Below are positions 31,545-42,297 of a DNA stretch of 64,000 bases, one piece after another (within the stretch, counting starts at the first letter, position 1; every line of letters begins with the position of its first letter). Where the stretch lies: NCBI GenBank assembly GCA_020073495.1, contig JAIQFD010000004.1, positions 175,001 through 239,000 of the forward strand, given 5' to 3'. Source of the stretch: Terriglobia bacterium. GTDB taxonomy: Bacteria; Acidobacteriota; Terriglobia; Terriglobales; Acidobacteriaceae. A program made the position numbers and the translations under genes. The notes beneath the pieces are model-generated. The model saw only the letters and a list, made by a program, of their open reading frames with translations. It did no database searches and was not told the DNA's origin.

Positions 31545-32168
31545 GTGACTCTCCGAAAAGCCGAACCGTTGACTGCGCCCGGGGTGTCGTCCCACGACCG
31601 GATCCTGCAAGCCGCGAAGCAACTGTTCGCGGCGCGCGGATACGAGAACACCAGCACGGTGAACATCGCGCGCATGGCGGGCACCAGCGAATCGCAACTG
31701 ATGAAGCACTTCGGCAGCAAGGAAGGCCTGCTGGAGGCGATCTTCGAGCAGGGCTGGGAGCAGATGTCGTTCTATTTCCGGGGGATCGAGGAGCTGAAGT
31801 CGCCGGCGGAGAAGCTGCAGGCGCTGCTCGACCTGGTGGTGAACGCGCTGGAGCGGGACAAGGAACTGAAGGAGCTGATGCTGCTGGAGGGCCGGCGCGT
31901 GCGCAAGGAAGGGCGCATGATCCTGATGACCGAGGGTTATCTGCGGTTCGTGAAGGTGCTGGACGGGATCCTGGCGCAGATGAAAGACGCGGGAATGCTG
32001 CGTCCGGAACTGGACGCGCAGGCGCTGCGTTCGGGGCTGACGGGGATGTTCGAGGGCATGCTGCGCGACCAGGTGCTGGCGCAGCGGATGGGATATCCGG
32101 CGAACTATTCGTCGGAAGACTTGCGAAGGGTCTTCAATGCGATGATCGGGGGATTGGTGAAAGGATAG
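31545..32168 (+). CDS. TetR-family transcriptional regulator
   Basis: This 207-aa protein starts at a GTG. The N-terminal DNA-binding domain (about 17-63) reads DRILQAAKQLFAARGYENTS, then VNIARMAGTSESQLMKHFGS (helix-turn-helix) and KEGLLEAIF, all canonical TetR positions. The C-terminal helical domain would bind an unknown ligand. No transporter or enzyme target is adjacent, so the regulon is unclear; it may regulate itself. It converges on the peroxiredoxin gene through a heptamer-repeat spacer. Confidence 0.88.
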   Translation: MTLRKAEPLTAPGVSSHDRILQAAKQLFAARGYENTSTVNIARMAGTSESQLMKHFGSKEGLLEAIFEQGWEQMSFYFRGIEELKSPAEKLQALLDLVVNALERDKELKELMLLEGRRVRKEGRMILMTEGYLRFVKVLDGILAQMKDAGMLRPELDAQALRSGLTGMFEGMLRDQVLAQRMGYPANYSSEDLRRVFNAMIGGLVKG

Positions 32169-32354
32169 TACCCAGTACCCAGTACTCGGTACTCAGTTAA
32201 CCGCCGGTGTTTTCAGCGGTCACTCCGTTTTATCCAACTCTCTTGCGCTTCAAGCCAAGACTCACCACAAAGGACGCGAAGGAAGATCGAGAAAAGTAAA
32301 GGGCAGGCCGTGAGACCCGCCCTTTCCCTTAACTGGGTACTGAGTACCGAATAC
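32168..32354. repeat. pair of oppositely oriented heptamer arrays
   Basis: Four units (GTACCCA, GTACCCA, GTACTCG, GTACTCA) at 32168-32195 and three inverted units (TGGGTAC, TGAGTAC, CGAATAC) at 32334-32354 flank 138 bases with no gene. They lie between the convergent TetR and peroxiredoxin genes. Confidence 0.75.
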
Positions 32355-32360
32355 TTCTTC

Positions 32361-32843
32361 TCAGAGTTTGCGCAAGACGTCGAAGGCTTCCTCGTTGTCG
32401 GGTTGCTGGTCGAGAGGGTAGACCTTGCTGAAGACGATCTTGCCACCCTTGTCGATAATGAACACAGAGCGCTCGTTGATGCCGGGGATGGGATCGCCCT
32501 GTCGGAGCACGCCGAACTTCTCTGCCACCGAACCGTGCGGGTAGAAATCGCTGCACAGCGGGTAGCTCAGCATGCCGATGTCTTTCTTCTGCCACGCGAT
32601 GTGGCTGGGGATGGAATCGACGCTAATGCCCACGACCTGGGCATCGAAACCGGCGAACTTGTCGAGGTCCGCGTTGTACGCCGGCATCTGCGCGGTTCAG
32701 ACTGGGGTCCAGTCCAGCGGATAAAAGGCCAGGACGACGTGCTTCTTGCCCTTGAAGTCGCTCAGCTTGACCTTCTGCTTCTTGTCGCCGACGACAGCAG
32801 GGACCTCGAAGTCCGGCGCCATATCACCAACTTTTAAAGGCAT
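32361..32843 (-). CDS. peroxiredoxin with TGA at the peroxidatic position (probable selenoprotein)
   Basis: The frame from the ATG at 32843 (GGAGGA ribosome-binding site) to 32361 has 160 codons with a single internal TGA at codon 49 (32697-32699). The context is FYPLDWTPV-[TGA]-TAQMPAYN, exactly where AhpC/BCP-type peroxiredoxins have the peroxidatic Cys of the P-x(3)-T-x(2)-C motif. The rest is intact: [31 protein letters not shown] (possible resolving Cys at 97) and [20 protein letters not shown]. One stop at precisely the catalytic codon argues for selenocysteine and against random decay. It would reduce peroxides in the cytosol. Alternatives are a sequencing error or a recent nonsense mutation. 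Confidence 0.8.
32669..32699 (-). promoter_or_regulatory. possible bacterial SECIS element
   Basis: Directly after the TGA (minus strand) CCGCG (32695-32691) can pair with CGCGG (32673-32669), giving a stem with a 17-base loop that can pair further internally (GCGC with GCGT). Bacterial SECIS hairpins lie immediately 3' of the UGA. This stem is short, so the call is tentative. Confidence 0.3.
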
Positions 32844-32940
32844 TCGTTCCTCCGCTTACGAGTACAGTTCTTCCGCCCACGAGGAGCGGAACCTATCGAT
32901 TTTAGTCAGGGGGAGAACAAGGAGCAAGCCGGGGGAAGAA

Positions 32941-32989
32941 GTACTCAGTACTCAGTACTCAGTACTCAGTACTCAGTACTCAGTACTCG
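32941..32989 (+). repeat. (GTACTCA)n array, left boundary of the HEPN segment
   Basis: Six perfect GTACTCA units and one GTACTCG stand in tandem. The same array, in the same orientation, closes the segment at 35054-35137. Confidence 0.95.
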
Positions 32990-33028
32990 GCAACAATATA
33001 CTTGGCGAATCAGCCATCGGGGTGCACA

Positions 33029-33865
33029 ATGAGCACTCTGGAAAGGCTGGTTAGCCTAATGGAGATACTAAGGCTTTACGCGCATCTGTACTTACAGAAG
33101 TACGCCGCACTCTCTCTCTTTTCCGACGTGGTGGAAAGGGCTGGAGATAAAGACTTTCGAAACTATCAAAGGCTACCGTTCTTGCTTAGCGAATTGAACG
33201 AGCTGTCTGCGCTATGCAAAAGCGCAGATTTGCCAGTCACTCGGAAGGCAATTCACAGTGCCATTTATGCCATCACATCGTACAGAGAGGACAATCCGCA
33301 GGTATTCAACAAGGCCATCCTGCATTTCCTTGAAAACATCAAGAGCAGGCTCCCAGACGAGTTAGAGACCAAGTTGTTCCTTCAGTTGCCACATTCGCGA
33401 AGAGACTATTTTGACACCCCTCGAAATGGTTGGGAGGAGATCATAGGACGCTTCCCTGACACCGCAACCGACATCGAGGAAATGTCGAAGTGTTTTGCGC
33501 TGTCACGGTATGCGGGTTGTGTCTTTCACTCGCTGTTAGTGGTAGAAGTCGGACTGATTGAACTCGGAAAAGAACTTGGGGTAACGGATCCAAAGTCTGG
33601 ATGGGATGCGACCTGCAACAAGATGAAGCAACTGGTTGAGGGTGGACACGCAAAGTATCCGACAGCAGAGCGCGTGACCTATTCTGGGCTGGAGCAGATT
33701 AATAACTGCGCGCAAATGATGAAGCTTGCGTGGCGCAACAAGGTTAATCATGCTGCCAATCGTTTGGTCGTGATAAAGCCAGACTTTGCCCCGGACGTTG
33801 CAGAGGAAATCATGACAAGTAGCCGAGGATTTATGCGTCGCTTAATGGAGGAACTACCGCAGTGA
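33029..33865 (+). CDS. hypothetical protein with HEPN-like RxxxxH motif
   Basis: This 278-aa protein starts at the ATG at 33029; an in-frame start 27 bases upstream is possible. It is all-helical, with no signal peptide or membrane segment. Near the C-terminus the sequence R236-N-K-V-N-H241 in a helix fits the RxxxxH motif of HEPN ribonuclease domains (NNCAQMMKLAWRNKVNHAAN). Many HEPN proteins are toxins or defence effectors, but no domain beyond the motif can be confirmed. The last codons overlap the next small gene (GTGA). The segment is flanked by heptamer arrays. Confidence 0.6.
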   Translation: MSTLERLVSLMEILRLYAHLYLQKYAALSLFSDVVERAGDKDFRNYQRLPFLLSELNELSALCKSADLPVTRKAIHSAIYAITSYREDNPQVFNKAILHFLENIKSRLPDELETKLFLQLPHSRRDYFDTPRNGWEEIIGRFPDTATDIEEMSKCFALSRYAGCVFHSLLVVEVGLIELGKELGVTDPKSGWDATCNKMKQLVEGGHAKYPTAERVTYSGLEQINNCAQMMKLAWRNKVNHAANRLVVIKPDFAPDVAEEIMTSSRGFMRRLMEELPQ

Positions 33866-34026
33866 GAAAATCGAATGAATACGAACGGTTTGACAGAACG
33901 ATGCGCCAACTGCTGCGCGTTCCCCACTCTGAGATCAAGGCCAAGTTGGACGCGGAGAAGACAGCAAAAAAGCGGAAGCCTAAGAGAACTTCCGCTTCCC
34001 GCCGCGCATCTGGCGGGGGTGTTTAG
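33862..34026 (+). CDS. small basic protein coupled to the HEPN-like gene
   Basis: This 54-aa frame starts with GTG at 33862, overlapping the HEPN-like stop by 4 bases. It reads NEYERFDRTMRQLLRVPHSE, IKAKLDAEK and then a Lys/Arg-rich tail. The segment RVPHSEIKAKLDAEK has the look of a conserved helix, and coupling to a HEPN-like gene suggests a cognate antitoxin or partner. Its 3' half also contains the terminator of the transposase gene on the opposite strand, and the stop codons of the two genes overlap. Confidence 0.5.
   Translation: MRKSNEYERFDRTMRQLLRVPHSEIKAKLDAEKTAKKRKPKRTSASRRASGGGV
33966..33996 (-). terminator. intrinsic terminator of the transposase gene
   Basis: On the minus strand AGCGGAAG / CTTCCGCT forms an 8-bp stem with a 10-base loop followed by TTTTT. 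It lies about 27 bases after the transposase stop, inside the opposite-strand small gene. Confidence 0.7.
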
Positions 34027-35003
34027 CTGGCTGCTGGCGGTTGCGTCGCACCATCCTTGCCAGTGAGTTCGGCATAGGTGAGACGCTTTCCAAGTATGCC
34101 GCTAAGGGCGAGGTTGAACCGCTCGGAATCCGGCAGCGGGACGCGGTCAGCATCCCGGCGATTGTTGTAACGGAACATTTGCTCATCGAGGTAACGGAAC
34201 AAATGGAACGGCTCGACGTTAACGTAGGTTCCACCAAGGCCGCGCTTCAGGAGACTCCAGAAGTTTTCGAGGCCATTGGTGTGAACCTGTCCGCGAACGT
34301 AGCCGAGTGCATGGTCAACCACTTCGTGAGCGAAGTAGTTTTCCAGCCCTTTGTAAGAGAGCAGCTTGTCAGTGTAGAGAGCGGAACCTGGCAGCACGTT
34401 CTCTTTTACGATCTCGTGAATCTTGTGGCGCTTCCGAGTCTCGACCACTTCGGCGCGGACGTGACCACCTCGCTCCAGCACTCCGACGATGATTGCTTTC
34501 TTCCCCATGCCGACCTTCGCATCGCGCTTGCCGACGTGGACATTACGGGCCTTCGCACCGATGAAGGTTTCGTCAGCTTCGCAGCTTCCGCCAGAACCGC
34601 CCAACTTGCGGAAGGATTTGTTCTGCAAGGCCTTGCGGATGCGATGCAGCATGAACCATGCGCTCTTTTGGGTGACTCCGATAGTCCGCGCTACTTCATA
34701 ACTGCTAACTCCGTTGCGGCAGTTGACCAGCATCCAGACAGCGGTCATCCACTTGTCGAGCGGGATGGGCGAGTCCTCAAAAATAGTTCCGACCTTCGCG
34801 GAGAACTGGCGCTTGGGATGAACGCTCTTGCACTGCCACTTGCGCTGATTCTTCAGGAACACAACGTCAGCGCGGCCACAGGTGGGGCAGGTGACTGTGC
34901 CATCAGGCCAGATTCGCTCGACCACATAGGCCAACGCATTGTCGGGATCACCGAAGTACCGGATTGCCTCTTGAAGAGTGCGGGGCTGTTTTCTGTCTTT
35001 CAT
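34023..35003 (-). CDS. IS1595-family (ISXO2-like) transposase
   Basis: This 326-aa protein starts at the ATG at 35003; an upstream TTG is the alternative. An N-terminal zinc ribbon (CPTCGR...WQC) is followed by the ISXO2-like DDE domain: CEADETFIGAK (first Asp), ALYTDKLLSY (second Asp) and VHTNGLENFWSLLKRGLGG (the N/H-E region). It ends with PFHLFRYLDEQMFRYNNR. The gene appears intact. No terminal inverted repeats or target duplication typical of a complete insertion sequence could be found near 33860-34020 or 35005-35050. It may be a resident element or a passenger of the heptamer-flanked segment. Confidence 0.92.
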   Translation of the reverse strand: MKDRKQPRTLQEAIRYFGDPDNALAYVVERIWPDGTVTCPTCGRADVVFLKNQRKWQCKSVHPKRQFSAKVGTIFEDSPIPLDKWMTAVWMLVNCRNGVSSYEVARTIGVTQKSAWFMLHRIRKALQNKSFRKLGGSGGSCEADETFIGAKARNVHVGKRDAKVGMGKKAIIVGVLERGGHVRAEVVETRKRHKIHEIVKENVLPGSALYTDKLLSYKGLENYFAHEVVDHALGYVRGQVHTNGLENFWSLLKRGLGGTYVNVEPFHLFRYLDEQMFRYNNRRDADRVPLPDSERFNLALSGILGKRLTYAELTGKDGATQPPAAS

Positions 35004-35053
35004 GGAGACAGAATAGCCCAAGGGATTTGATTTGTCAAGTATATTATTGCCCA

Positions 35054-35137
35054 GTACTCAGTACTCAGTACTCAGTACTCAGTACTCAGTACTCAGTACT
35101 CAGTACTCAGCACTCGGTACTCGGTAGTCGGTAGTCA
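35054..35137 (+). repeat. (GTACTCA)n array, right boundary of the HEPN segment
   Basis: Eight perfect GTACTCA units are followed by GCACTCG, GTACTCG, GTAGTCG and GTAGTCA, 12 units in all. Together with 32941-32989 it brackets 2.06 kb carrying the HEPN-like gene, the small gene and the transposase. The remaining sequence to 35264 has no gene. Confidence 0.95.
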
Positions 35138-35264
35138 GAAACCTTCGGTCGCAGCAAGCATTCGGGTGAGACCGATTCACTGACGGGGTGGGGCAAACAC
35201 GGGCGAGATCCTTCGGCGCTGAAGCGCCTCAGGATGACAAACGTAAAGACTCGGGCGGGCAGTC

Positions 35265-36515
35265 CTAGTCAATCCACCAGAGCCAGGCGGCACCCATGGC
35301 GATGGTGGCGAGGGCGACGGGAAAGCCGGCGCGGAGGTACTGGCGCCATGTGATGTCGACCTCGGGGCGGGCGCGCTCGGCGACGATCATGTTGGCGACC
35401 GAGCCGGTGATGGTCAGGTTGCCGGCGAGGGTGCTGGCCATGGCGAGCGTGAGCCAGGCGGTGTGCGGGTTGGCGAAACGCGAGACAGCGGACTTGAGCA
35501 ACATCACGGCGGGAACATTGCTGACGACGTTGGAGAGCAGGGCGGTGACGAGGGTGAGGGGGGCGACGCGCTCGAGGTTCCAGCCGCGGGTGAGGGCCAT
35601 GAGGCGGTCCACGATGCCGGACTTCTCTGCCCCGCCGACGATCAGAAACAGCCCGATAAAGAAGACGAGCAGGCCCCAGTCGATCTCGTCGTAGATGCGG
35701 CGGGGCTCCACGGTGCGGGTGATGAGCAGGAGCGCTGCGCCAAGAGCGGCGATCATGGCAGGAGACGCCCCGGCGAGGAAGCCGCCCAGGACAAAGACGA
35801 TGACGATGCCGGCCTTGCGCAGGCGGGTGGGCTCGGTGCGGCTGGCTTGGCGGCGGTCGTCGAGAGGCGGGAGGGAGATGTCGTCGTGGCGGTAAAGCCA
35901 GTGGAGGATGGCCCAGTCGAGCAGCAGTCCAAGAATCGCGACGGGGCCGAGGTGCCAGAGGAACTCGCGGTATCCGATGCCGGAGACGGAGCCGATGAGC
36001 ATGTTCTGGGGGTTGCCGGTGATGGTGGCGACGCTGCCGATGTTCGAGGCGGTAGCGAGGGCGAGCAGGTAGGGCAGCGGGCGAAGTCCCATGCGGCGGG
36101 TGACGCCGATGACGAAAGGAACCATCACCAGGCAGACGATGTCGTTGACGAAGAAGGCGGAGAGGATGCCGCTAGTAAAGATGACCGTGGGCAGCAGGTG
36201 GCGCGGATGCAGGCGGCGGACGATGGCTTCGGTCACCCAGTCGAAAAAGCCGGCCAGGCGCAGGTTGCCGACGATGAGCATCATGGAGAAGAGCAGGACG
36301 ATAGTGGCGAAGTCGATGTACGCGATCGCCTCGCGGGGGCCGATGATGCGAAAGGCAAAGAGGACCGCCGAGCCGATGATGGCGGCGCCGGGGCGGTCGA
36401 TCTTCATCCCGGGGAACTTGCCGATGGCGAAGACCAGGTAGCTGCCGAGGAAGACGGCGTAGGCCGCGGCGAGTTGCGCGTCGGAAACGACGATCGGCGG
36501 AAGATGGGTGGGCAA
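35265..36515 (-). CDS. ArsB/NhaD-superfamily anion or sodium transporter
   Basis: This 416-aa inner-membrane protein has about eleven hydrophobic segments and the two-fold repeat of the ion-transporter superfamily. The key hairpin motifs are FVNDIVCLVMVPFVIGV with ASNIGSVATITGNPQNMLIG in the first half, and LSNVVSNVPAVMLLKSA with STLAGNLTITGSVANMIVA in the second. These motifs are shared by ArsB, CitM and NhaD transporters, so the substrate (arsenite, dicarboxylate or sodium) cannot be fixed. No arsenic-resistance genes are adjacent. Confidence 0.85.
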   Translation of the reverse strand: MPTHLPPIVVSDAQLAAAYAVFLGSYLVFAIGKFPGMKIDRPGAAIIGSAVLFAFRIIGPREAIAYIDFATIVLLFSMMLIVGNLRLAGFFDWVTEAIVRRLHPRHLLPTVIFTSGILSAFFVNDIVCLVMVPFVIGVTRRMGLRPLPYLLALATASNIGSVATITGNPQNMLIGSVSGIGYREFLWHLGPVAILGLLLDWAILHWLYRHDDISLPPLDDRRQASRTEPTRLRKAGIVIVFVLGGFLAGASPAMIAALGAALLLITRTVEPRRIYDEIDWGLLVFFIGLFLIVGGAEKSGIVDRLMALTRGWNLERVAPLTLVTALLSNVVSNVPAVMLLKSAVSRFANPHTAWLTLAMASTLAGNLTITGSVANMIVAERARPEVDITWRQYLRAGFPVALATIAMGAAWLWWID

Positions 36516-36825
36516 GCGGGGATATCTTAGCAGCGAAAAAGGTAGACCCTGCGCAGAGTACTCAGTACGCGGTACTCAGTACTCAGTGGCCTTCGGCCGC
36601 TGCGCGCATCGGCGTGGAGCCGATCTACTAACGTCGTGATTTGAGCATCGGCGAGGTCCTTCGCGGGCTGACGCCCGCTCAGGATGACAGGGGAAACAAT
36701 GGTTCGTTCTCTGATCGACGAGGCGCAGCAACAACGGCCGCGCCTCGCTCAGGATGACACCATCGAGATCCTCGATCGCGTGTGACGGCCGCGCGACAAC
36801 CTGGCTCCCGGAGCGACGGAGGAGT
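36516..36825. other. intergenic region with heptamer repeats
   Basis: This is 310 bases between acnA and the transporter gene. It holds a four-unit heptamer array at 36558-36585 (GTACTCA, GTACGCG, GTACTCA, GTACTCA) and two GCTCAGGATGACA repeats near 36675 and 36750, motifs repeated elsewhere in the window. No gene is supported. Confidence 0.6.
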
Positions 36826-39519
<2,694 letters not shown>

Positions 39520-39877
39520 GGCTATGGACCTTTTATGAGAGCGTTGCCAAACCTTAAACAGTACCACTTCGGTAAGGGGGATTCTAGGCAGTTTCAGGAT
39601 TGCGTCGTCCCGATGGTACTCCGGCAAACAAGCGATGCCTGACCCAGGACTTCCGTCCTGGGCTGCGCATGCGCCGCGCCCTCGGCGCTGCGCGACAGCA
39701 GGTGATGCGGTAGCGCAACCCTGGAGATCGGCGAAGAGCAGGCAAAGAACGACTCGCCCAAAAGGACCCGAAGGAAGGGCCACAGGGGCACGTCGGTCAC
39801 CGGGGCAAAGGCGCAGCGCTGGGTTTGACACCCGGCGGGCAGCACGCCTAACCTTGTCTCTCTTTCCGGCGAACATC
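39520..39877. other. intergenic region between acnA and purD
   Basis: This is 358 bases between divergent genes. A hairpin CCCAGGAC-TTCC-GTCCTGGG (39643-39662) is the clearest structure. No gene is supported; promoters for both genes are expected here but not convincingly identified. Confidence 0.45.
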
Positions 39878-41161
39878 ATGAAGATCCTGGTCATCGGAAG
39901 CGGCGGACGCGAACACGCGCTGGTGTGGAAGCTGGGGCAGTCCCGGCGGGTGAAACAGCTCTACTGCGTCCCGGGGAATGGCGGTATCTGCCGCGATGCG
40001 GAGTGCGTGCCGGGCGACGTGAAGAGCGTGGACGCGCTGCTGGCGGTGGCCAACCAGGTGAGGCCTGACCTGACGGTGGTGGGGCCGGAACTACCGCTGG
40101 CGCTGGGCGTGGCGGACGAGTTCGCGAAGCGCGGGTTCGCGGTGTTCGGGCCGACGGCGGCGGCGGCGCAGTTGGAGTCGAGCAAGGGCTTTGCCAAGGA
40201 ATTCATGCAGCGCCACCACATCCCCACGGCGCACTACGCGATCTGCAAATCCACCGACGAGGTGAAGAAGGGGCTGCCGCTGTTCAAGACCCCGATCGTG
40301 GTCAAGGCGGACGGGCTGGCAGCGGGCAAGGGCGTAGTCATCGTCTCCACAAAAGAGGAAGCGGCCAGCGTCGCGGCGGAGATGCTCAGCGGGAAGATGC
40401 TGGGCGAGGCAGGGTCACAGGTGGTGCTGGAGGAGTGCCTGGAGGGCGAAGAGCTGTCGTTCCTGGTGATGAGCGACGGGGAGCGGGTGGTGCCGCTGGT
40501 GGCGGCGCAGGACCATAAGCGCGTGGGCGAGAACGACACCGGCCCCAATACTGGCGGGATGGGCGCGTACTCGACGAATGCGCTGCTCGACCCCAAGATG
40601 CAGGACTGGCTGATCGCGCATATTGCGAAGCCGGTGGTGGCGGGCATGGCGGCCGAGGGGCATCCGTACAAGGGCATCCTTTACTGCGGGCTGATGATGA
40701 CGGCGCGCGGGCCGATGGTGCTGGAGTTCAACTGCCGCTTCGGCGACCCGGAGACGCAGCCCATCCTGATGCGCATGGAATCCGACCTGGTGGACGCGCT
40801 CGAGGCGGCGATCGCGGGCCGTGCGAGCGAGGGCGACTTCCGCTGGTCGGCGGATGCGGCGGTGTGCGTGGTGCTGGCGTCGGGCGGATATCCCGGGGCA
40901 TACGAGCAAGGGAAGAAGATCAACGGATTGGACGAAGCGGCGAAAGTCGAGGGCGCCACCGTGTTTCACGCGGGAACCACAAGCCGAGACGGGGCACTCT
41001 ACACGGCGGGCGGGCGAGTGCTGGGCGTGACGGCGCGCGGTGCAGACCTGGATACGGCATTGGCGCGAGCGTACGAGGCGGTGGACCGGATCCAGTTCGA
41101 GGGCATGCATTACCGCAAGGACATCGCAGCGCGGGCGCTGCGCCAGAAGGCTTCCAAATAA
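39878..41161 (+). CDS. purD: phosphoribosylamine-glycine ligase
   Basis: This 427-aa ATP-grasp enzyme catalyses the second step of purine synthesis. The start at 39878 gives the canonical [19 protein letters not shown]. Further signatures are [28 protein letters not shown] (ATP-grasp loop), [29 protein letters not shown] and [16 protein letters not shown]. The open frame upstream of 39878 is not homologous and is left out. It is the first gene of a plus-strand operon purD-purE-DinB, with 39 bases before purE. Confidence 0.97.
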   Translation: MKILVIGSGGREHALVWKLGQSRRVKQLYCVPGNGGICRDAECVPGDVKSVDALLAVANQVRPDLTVVGPELPLALGVADEFAKRGFAVFGPTAAAAQLESSKGFAKEFMQRHHIPTAHYAICKSTDEVKKGLPLFKTPIVVKADGLAAGKGVVIVSTKEEAASVAAEMLSGKMLGEAGSQVVLEECLEGEELSFLVMSDGERVVPLVAAQDHKRVGENDTGPNTGGMGAYSTNALLDPKMQDWLIAHIAKPVVAGMAAEGHPYKGILYCGLMMTARGPMVLEFNCRFGDPETQPILMRMESDLVDALEAAIAGRASEGDFRWSADAAVCVVLASGGYPGAYEQGKKINGLDEAAKVEGATVFHAGTTSRDGALYTAGGRVLGVTARGADLDTALARAYEAVDRIQFEGMHYRKDIAARALRQKASK

Positions 41162-41200
41162 CAAACGAGACGTAGCAAGCGACGTCTCTACAGGACAGGC

Positions 41201-41716
41201 ATGGCGAAACCACTGGTTTCCATCGTGATGGGTTCGGATTCGGACATGGAGATCATGCGCGAGGCGGGGAAGGCGCTGGAGGAGTTCGGCATCCCGTACG
41301 AGATGGACGTGACCTCGGCGCACCGCTCGCCGGCGCGCACCAGCGAGTACGCGCGCAAGGCGGCGGGGCGCGGGATCAAGGTGATCATCGCGGGAGCGGG
41401 CGGAGCCGCCCACCTGGCGGGGGTGATCGCGGCGGAGAGCACGCTGCCGGTGCTGGGCGTACCCATCCCCTCGTCGGCGCTGCAGGGAATGGACGCGCTG
41501 CTGGCGACGGTGCAGATGCCGGCGGGGATCCCGGTGGGCACGCTGGCCATCGGCAAGGCCGGGGCGACCAACGCCGGCATCCTGGCGGCGCAAATCCTGG
41601 CCACCAGCGACCCCGAGATCACAAAGAAGATGCACGCGCACAAGGAAAAGCTGGCAAAGGGCGTGGAAGAAAAATCAGCCAGGCTGAAGGGCTCGCAAAA
41701 ACAGGAGCCACGATGA
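41201..41716 (+). CDS. purE: N5-carboxyaminoimidazole ribonucleotide mutase
   Basis: This 171-aa class I PurE has the motifs VSIVMGSDSDMEIM, TSAHRSPARTSEY (catalytic His) and IAGAGGAAHLAGVIA, and the P-loop-like VPIPSSALQGMDAL. It converts N5-CAIR to CAIR in purine synthesis. No purK is adjacent. The last codons overlap the DinB-like gene (ATGA at 41713), indicating translational coupling. Confidence 0.97.
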   Translation: MAKPLVSIVMGSDSDMEIMREAGKALEEFGIPYEMDVTSAHRSPARTSEYARKAAGRGIKVIIAGAGGAAHLAGVIAAESTLPVLGVPIPSSALQGMDALLATVQMPAGIPVGTLAIGKAGATNAGILAAQILATSDPEITKKMHAHKEKLAKGVEEKSARLKGSQKQEPR

Positions 41717-42207
41717 ACGGGGTCAGTTTCACCGAGCTGCTGCGCTATACCGAACTGGAGACGGCGAAGTGGCGCACCTTCCTGAACAGCGCGGGGCCGG
41801 CCATCCTGGAGGTGCAGATCGATACCGCGGGCAGGAAAGACCTGCGCGGGGTGCTGCTGCACATATTCGCCGTGGAATTGCGCTATTCGGAGCGGCTGCT
41901 GGAGACGGCCGAGACGCCGTACGAGAAGCTGCCCACCGGGTCGCTGGATGAGCTGTTCGGTATCCACGCCAAGGCGCGCGAGAACATCAAGCAGTGGCAG
42001 GCGAAGTCCAACGAGCGCGACCTGGCCAAGGTGCTGACCTTCCAGACGATAACAGCGGGAACGCTATCGGCAAGCAAGCGAAAGATCCTGGCGCACGCAC
42101 TGCTGCACGGGATCCGGCACTGGGGGCAGGTGGCCGCCATCTTGCGGCAAAAAGGCTACAAGCAGGAGTGGGGGCACGACTTCATCTTCAGCGACGCGCT
42201 GGAGTAG
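41713..42207 (+). CDS. DinB-family protein
   Basis: This 164-aa four-helix DinB protein has possible metal ligands in LLHIFAVELRYSERLL (first His) and HALLHGIRHWGQVAAILR (last two His). DinB-like proteins are metal-dependent hydrolases or thiol transferases with mostly unknown substrates. It is translationally coupled to purE, but a role in purine synthesis is not implied. The downstream terminator is shared with galU. Confidence 0.8.
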   Translation: MNGVSFTELLRYTELETAKWRTFLNSAGPAILEVQIDTAGRKDLRGVLLHIFAVELRYSERLLETAETPYEKLPTGSLDELFGIHAKARENIKQWQAKSNERDLAKVLTFQTITAGTLSASKRKILAHALLHGIRHWGQVAAILRQKGYKQEWGHDFIFSDALE

Positions 42208-42223
42208 CGATTAGCGATTGGCA

Positions 42224-42269
42224 ATTAGCGTTTAGCCATTGAAGGGAACCCCGCTGGCTAAACGCTAAT
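42224..42269. terminator. large inverted repeat between convergent genes
   Basis: ATTAGCGTTTAGCCA / TGGCTAAACGCTAAT is a perfect 15-bp stem with a 16-base loop, midway between the convergent DinB-like and galU genes. It could terminate both, although no clear T-run follows. Related GCGATTAGCGATT repeats surround it. Confidence 0.65.
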
Positions 42270-42297
42270 CGCTAATTGCTCGTGGCTTGTTTGCAGG

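Noticed and set aside
32361-32687. Peroxiredoxin as a truncated 108-aa protein starting after the TGA
   Set aside because: It would lack the peroxidatic residue and the first strands. The upstream frame is intact with its own ribosome-binding site, so the full-length TGA-containing reading is preferred.
32941-32989. Heptamer array as an origin iteron or DnaA-box cluster
   Set aside because: The unit GTACTCA does not resemble a DnaA box, no replication gene is adjacent, and similar arrays are scattered over the accessory region.
34041-35030. 329-codon plus-strand open frame opposite the transposase
   Set aside because: The minus-strand frame encodes a full DDE transposase; the plus-strand frame has no motif.
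34023-35050. Complete insertion sequence with terminal inverted repeats
   Set aside because: No matching inverted ends or target-site duplication could be found around the transposase, so only the gene is annotated.
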